A stretch of 64,000 bases of DNA from positions 191,331,016-191,395,015 of the forward strand of contig OX465597.1 of NCBI GenBank assembly GCA_950022295.1, read 5' to 3'. How positions within the stretch are numbered: the first letter of the stretch is position 1; each line of letters opens with the position of its first letter. The position numbers and the translations under genes are program-made. Positions 59,097-64,000 of the stretch are shown one piece after another. Source of the stretch: Bromus sterilis. Its lineage: Eukaryota; Streptophyta; Magnoliopsida; Poales; Poaceae. The notes under the pieces were generated by a model. It was not told where the DNA came from. It made no database searches and was given only the letters and a program-made list of their open reading frames with translations.

Positions 59097-62000
59097 AATT
59101 CCTGCTCGTCCTCGAGTAGGTAAATGATAGCAAGCATAATTTCTGTGGTGACATGCCACACAACCATATAAGGACTTTTAAGTAAAGCAATTAAAGCATG
59201 CAATTCAATTCAAATCTTAACAAGCAAGAGTCTATATTAGCATTAACACAAGCAACAAAAGAACAAAAGGTGCAAGAGCTCTCGCTCTCCGTGACTCGAA
59301 TGTCTCCAGATGGTGTTTGCGTGCAAGCAGGGGACTGGGAAAACGAGAGAAAAAAGGTTGTTGAGAACAACTATCTACTAAAGTTTCACACTTGGTCTCC
59401 TTTGGATTCTTATCTTGACTCGTCCCCAGACCACTAGCCAGGTACAAGTCAAACTGATCCACTCCCTTTCGATATTTTGAGCACTCATGCAATGGATGAG
59501 CGTGAGCAAGAAATTTGACACCTAAAAGGCGAAACAGAAAGAAGGTGGAGGAGGAAGACAAAAAGGTGTGAAAGGCTCACATCAATGAGGACAATCATAG
59601 GCGAGAGAAGGCCATATGATAGATATGATGTGAGGAGTAGGGATTGTCATGCAACGGATGCATATGTGAGCTAAAAGCTCTCCAAGGGAACTAGTGGGGG
59701 TGCATCTAAGTTTCTTGCTCAAGAAGACCTAGAGCTCATTTGAGGAGGCTCATCATTGGAATATACAAGCCAAGTTCTATAGTGTGAAGGTCCCCACATA
59801 GCTATATGCATGATGATGATCTCTATGGAGTACAAGGGATAGAGGATGAAGTACTCCCTCCGTTTCTTTTTACTTCGCATATAAGGTTTGGACAAAGTCA
59901 ATCTTCATAAAGTTTGACCAACTATATAGAAAAATCTATCAACATCCACAATATAAAACAATTACCATTAGATTTATCATGAAATTAATTTTCATGTTAT
60001 ATAACTTTGATATTGTAAAATGTTGATACTTTTTAATATAAACTTGGTCAAACTTCATAAAGATTGACTTTGACCAAACCTTATATGCGAAGTAAAAAGA
60101 AATGGAGGGAGTACTAGTGTGGATCTCTCAAAAGGAATAGTAGTGTGCCCCTTCTCTCTTTTTATTTTTCTTTTTCTCTTTTTTATATTTTTTTGTATTT
60201 TTTTGTGGCCTCAATGGCTCTTTCTATTTAACTCTCATTTGTCCTCTTTGGGATCTTTTGATTTTGTCTTATTTGGGATCTTTTCCTCACTTTAGGGGCA
60301 ACACTCTATATTTTACAAGAATATAGGAGATCTTTCACACTTTACAAAGGTACTCACATAAAGAAGATATAACTATCATGATGCAAATGTATGCCTCTGC
60401 CAGGATAGCAAGATATGCAATGATACTAGCGCGTCATGTAGCAATGATTAGGGCAAGGCCCAACTAGCATGCGGCTCATTGATCAAGCAAGTAGCATGTA
60501 TGACATGAGGATCAAGTCATGAGAAGGTGGATGTTACATGGAAATGTATCTCGGAAAGGCTATGGAAATGCCTTGTAGGTAGGTATGGTGGCTGTTTTGA
60601 GGAAAGATATAAGGAGGCTTATGATGACAGAGCGTATCGTGCCAAGGGTTTGGATGCACCGGCGAAGTATGCGCCAACTCTCAAGGTGAGAAAGGGCAAT
60701 GCACGGTACCGAAGAGGCTAGAAAAAGTATAGGTGGGTGGAAGTGTCAACTTTCAAATACTCACATTAGTCCGAAGAACTCATGCACTTATTATCGGTAA
60801 CTCTCAATCTAATCAGGAGGTTCACAAAGAGACAAGTACCCCGAGGAGGAGTGTATGGGGGTTTGGTTATCCTTGCGGATCCTCGACTCATGGTACATGA
60901 GTGTACTCTAATATTCGAACCCTCCAGGGGTTAGTGATCCATCTAGTAGCTAGAGTTCTCAACATGGGTTTTTGGTTTTCGAAAATCACACGGATTGCCC
61001 AAAATATGACATCTATCACTAATTGGCTCGAGCTCTTGACACCAAAAGTTCAAACATTACTCTAGTCAATACCTCAAAACTATTGCAAGTTACTACTACA
61101 AAGAGAATAGCAACTTCAACTACCTACTTCTAGTCAAGACACAAAAATCAGTGCACCAGGCAAACTCTCTAACAAGATAAAACATGCAACCTATAGAAAG
61201 TTCAACCTAAAACAAAAGAAAAGCTCTAGAAAGACTAAAGCACTACAACTAAACAGAGCAGCAGCTAAGAAAAGAAAAAGAACAACTCACAACTAAAAGA
61301 ATAAGCATGCAAATCGTATGAGGAGTTCTAGTTCAAGCGGAGCGTGTATCTCTCCCACACAAAAGAGTAAGCTAGGGTCTAACTTGTTACTACAGCAAAC
61401 AAAGCAAAAACAAACCTAGAATAGTAAAGAGCAAGATGCTCCAAGCATAGCACACAACGCATGAAGTGATAAAAATATAGTGCAACGAGGGATGAACTGA
61501 TAATTGTTGATGAAGAAGGGGATGCACGGGGGCATCCCCAAGCTTAGACGCTTGAGTCTCCTTGAATATTTATTGGGGGTGCACATGGTCATCCCCAAGC
61601 TTGAGCGTTTGACACTCCAAGATCTTCTTTCATCATCTTCCATTGCGCACTTGAAAACTCCCTTCATACATAACTCATTGTAGACTGATTAGAGAGGTTA
61701 GTGCCCTACTAAAATAATTTTCCTCTACTGCAAATAAAGATTTCCAGGAAGAGCTACTGTTTCTCTTGCCTGCCCAACAGTTTGTGCAAAGAAAAAGCAA
61801 GCTTAAGGATTGCAAAACAGCGAAAAGAAAAACCGGGGCAGAAGCTGAGAAAAACAGAACAGCAGAGAGAAAAGAATTTTTTCGAGGTACTTCTGCAACT
61901 CAAATCAAAAATCTCTGAACAGACGCCTGAAAGGTAATTGTATGGAGCATGTTGTCAAAATAATTCAGATCAAAAAGATGATTTGGTGATTTATCCCGAT

Positions 62001-62244
62001 TTTTTCCGTCAAGCAGGCATAATCTGTTTCTGGACAGCATGTACCAACTTTTGACCTTTCTTGCAATCTGAGGCTAAACTTGGCACAAAGCTTGAAAAGT
62101 AAAGATGCAATGATGTTGCTACAGTAGAAACAATCATCAAGACCACTAAGAATAAAAGAAAATAAAAAGAAAAACCTAAATTCATTGTGGGCTACCTCCC
62201 GAAAGCGCTTCTTTAGAGCCATTAGCTAGGCTTAAAGCAGAAGA
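59097..62244 (-). other. Non-coding internal region of the non-autonomous gypsy element
   Basis: About 3.1 kb between polypurine tract and protease ORF. It contains a Stowaway MITE (59854-60111), a T-rich stretch (60157-60207) and two internal polypurine-like motifs. The 64-codon plus-strand frame at 60527-60721 resembles nothing I recognise and is not called. Nothing else coding is seen. Confidence 0.65.
59854..60111. mobile_element. Stowaway MITE (258 bp)
   Basis: Ends CTCCCTCCGTTTC and GAAATGGAGGGAG, with terminal inverted repeats extending about 68 bp (through TATAAGGTTTGG...TCAAACTTC) and TA target duplications at 59852-59853 and 60112-60113. Typical Tc1/mariner-derived MITE of grasses, non-coding. 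Confidence 0.95.
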
Positions 62245-62814
62245 TCAAGTCTTTTCAAGAGAATAACTAGCCCGTATGACGGACTCAAAAGGTAACTTAA
62301 TCTTTTTCCTACGTAAATGTTCCATCCCTTTCTTGAGAGGGAATTGGAATTTGATATTCCCCTCTTTCATGTCAATAACAGCACCAACTGTGCGAAGAAA
62401 AGGACGTCCCAAAATAATTGGACAAGAGGGCTCACACTCAATGTCCATAATAGTGAAATCAACAGGAACATAATTGTCATTGACAATGATAAGAACATCG
62501 TTGATCTTCCCCAAAGGTTTCTTTATGGAAGAATCAACAAGACGAACACCAAAAGAACAGGGATCAAAAGGTTTCAATTCAAGCATATCATACATTCTTT
62601 TGGGCATAACAGAGGTACTTGCTCCAACATCACAAAGAGCATAACAAGAGAAGTTATTCAATTTGATTTTTATCATAGGATCCCAACCATCTTCTAGCTT
62701 CCTAGGTATGGAGGCTTCTAGTCTAAGCTTCTCCTCCCTAACTTTGATTAGAGCATTGGTGATATGCTCTGTGAAGGCAAGATTAAGTGTGCTAGTGTGG
62801 GGGTCTCTAGACAT
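62245..62814 (-). pseudogene. Retroviral-type aspartic protease ORF of the non-autonomous gypsy element
   Basis: 189-codon open frame with the protease core CYALCDVGASTSVMPKRMYD, then IIVNDNYVPVDFTIMDIE and CPIILGRPFLRTVGAVID, the pattern of gypsy (Athila/Tat-type) pepsin-like proteases. The catalytic motif reads D-V-G instead of D-T/S-G, which may reduce or abolish activity. The N-terminal part was probably joined to gag and is lost at the CRM insertion four bases upstream, so the product is truncated. It ends VIRASYSLEKT and stop. Confidence 0.78.
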
Positions 62815-62818
62815 CTTG

Positions 62819-63735
62819 TGATGAGGACATCTCTACTAATGTTACACCCACATCTTCACCAACTACACATACTGGACCAGTTACTAGAGCACGCGCACGT
62901 CAACTAAATTATCAGGTACTTTCGTTTCTTGCGAATCCTTCTATTGTTCATGAACATATGATGCTGCCTAAATTAGATACTTTTGTTTTGCTTATGAATG
63001 AAGGACCTAGCATGGACAAGAAGGATGGTCATTGGAGCGGGATCAAGCATGGAGAAGAAGGTGCGCGCGCGGGAAAGGACAATGGAGCTTCCAGTGGTGA
63101 TTATCGCACTTTGAAGCCACCATAAGTTGCGCATGAAGTCTTGGACGAAATACGCGAGAGGCCACTTCATTATTTTTCGTCCAAGGGCAATTATAGGTGC
63201 TGCGTCACCTTAAAATTGGGCTGGGCCCATGTAATTTCGAAATACACTTAATAGGCTATTTTTTAGAGTCCGTATGTGTGGGGAAACCGAGTTAGGGTTG
63301 TTTTCGGACCCCTCCTCCAAGGGGCCACGAAATTCCCCTCTGTTCCCCCATATATACAGCCCTTAGGGCGTCGTTTAGACTTGGGTTTTAATTAGATTTA
63401 AGTTAGCCATAGCCGCAACTTCGAGCTCTTCGTTTGTGTCATCCGACCAGGCCAAGACCTCATTGGAACCCCAACTTTCGTAATCTTTCATCTTATATTC
63501 GCAATATCCAGATTGCAATTCTTAGTTCTTGCTTGTTCTTCGATTGCTTGCAGGAATTAGACCTTCGTGGTCAGGTTGATCGTGCATCCGCGGGATCAAT
63601 AACCTCTCGGAGTTGGTTTAGCGATCGCTAAGGCGCAACGTCTTCGCACGTTCGTAGTCGGGTCGTGAAAGTCTACTCCACCATAATCGATCTCCACCAT
63701 CTCATCGAAACATCGGGACACCTTCGCCTCTATCA
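62819..63735 (+). repeat. 5' LTR of CRM element I (mosaic of types I and II)
   Basis: 917 bp from TGATGAGGACATC to CTATCA. The first segment and the promoter-to-end part follow type I, while 62938-63000 (CTATTGTTCATGAAC, TTTGTTTTGCTTATG) and about 63160-63215 (CACTTCATTATTTT, GGGCAATTATAGG) follow type II. TATA-like ATATATA at about 63350-63356. Confidence 0.9.
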
Positions 63736-63737
63736 AG

Positions 63738-63747
63738 TGGTATCAGA
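63738..63747 (+). other. Primer-binding site of CRM element I
   Basis: TGGTATCAGA two bases after the LTR end, complementary to initiator-Met tRNA. Confidence 0.92.
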
Positions 63748-64000
63748 TTTCCAGGTTGCTCGGTGAGATTTACCAGTTTTCGTAGTCTAGTTTGATTCTG
63801 TTCGTCATACCTACAGCCCACGAAAAAGCCAAAAAAAAAAATTTAGGGTTAGATCATCACGTCCCAAGACAGTCCGAGCCTTTGTCCAGTTTTCTTTTCA
63901 GTACTTGCTTTGTTGAATTTACGGTTGCATCGTTGTGTCAAGTTGCTGATCTTAGCGTCTAGTTCGCTTAGAGTTTCGAGTTCTGATCACAGTTTGCCAC
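63748..64000 (+). other. Leader of CRM element I (partial)
   Basis: Homologous to the other CRM leaders, including an A tract near 63831-63840 and the GTTTGCCAC stretch at the window edge. Non-coding as far as seen. Confidence 0.85.

Larger units (their letters stand above)
57470..62818 (-). mobile_element. Non-autonomous gypsy element (3' part, protease only)
   Basis: Minus-strand element with a 3' LTR (57470-59082), a polypurine tract beside it, about 3.1 kb of non-coding internal sequence and a protease-encoding ORF (62245-62814). No RT, RNase H or integrase lies between protease and LTR, so it depended on another element. A CRM element at 62819 cuts its 5' part. The layout resembles Sabrina-type elements of Triticeae; the name is not asserted. 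Confidence 0.72.
62819..64000 (+). mobile_element. CRM-clade element I, 5' end (runs off window)
   Basis: 5' LTR, primer-binding site and the first 265 bp of leader in plus orientation, inserted into the non-autonomous gypsy element just upstream of its protease ORF. TCTTG at 62814-62818 should recur after its 3' LTR beyond the window. Coding sequence is not reached. Confidence 0.92.

Noticed and set aside
60527..60721. 64-codon plus-strand ORF as a gene
   Set aside because: No similarity recognised, antisense inside the non-coding region of a retroelement, length expected by chance.

Overview
The window is a block of nested transposable elements from a grass nuclear genome, most likely a Triticeae or related Pooideae species (wheat, barley, rye or oat group). 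I found no host protein gene, rRNA gene or functional tRNA gene. The main signals are Ty3/gypsy elements whose polyprotein, LTR ends (TGATGAGGACATC...CTATCA) and initiator-Met tRNA primer site fit the CRM (centromeric retrotransposon, Cereba/CRW-like) clade. With them are a degraded Ty1/copia element, a Tat-type gypsy element carrying an antisense intron-containing ORF, a protease-only non-autonomous gypsy element, two 4-4.6 kb non-coding LTR-like units, a CACTA end and a Stowaway MITE. Several near-identical CRM copies nested in each other suggest a centromeric or pericentromeric location; that is inference.

Layout, left to right. 1-12586: three layers of CRM copies. A minus-strand element (1-2520 and 9031-12078) is split by a plus-strand copy lacking its 5' LTR (2521-9030), and itself sits in another CRM LTR (12079-12586). 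That LTR lies in a 5'-truncated LTR of a second gypsy family (12587-14099). 14100-19417: 3' part of a Tat-like plus-strand element with an antisense spliced ORF; its 3' LTR is cut by a CRM-like solo LTR (17910-19021, 5-bp duplication ATCCC).

19418-55961: one minus-strand copia element expanded by four insertions. A CRM element (19533-35006, duplication AGTGG) lies in its 3' LTR and contains a second full-length CRM element (21358-29098, duplication CAGGT). Two large non-coding units lie at 36855-41429 (CGTAC/CATAC) and 43469-47541 (CTCCA). A full-length CRM element lies in gag (47868-54974, GATAG).

55962-64000: a start-like LTR, fragments of two unrelated gypsy reverse transcriptases, a CACTA end with palindromic subterminal repeats, the minus-strand 3' part of a protease-only gypsy element with a Stowaway MITE inside, and the 5' LTR, primer site and leader of another CRM copy running off the window.

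Two CRM polyproteins (about 1,695 and 1,693 residues) are uninterrupted and could encode a full replication cycle. In all copies the last 307 bp of the frame lies in the 3' LTR. By-eye LTR comparison gives about 2 (inner), 3 (outer) and 9 (47868-54974) differences per 916 bp, so these insertions are recent and the nesting order agrees with age.
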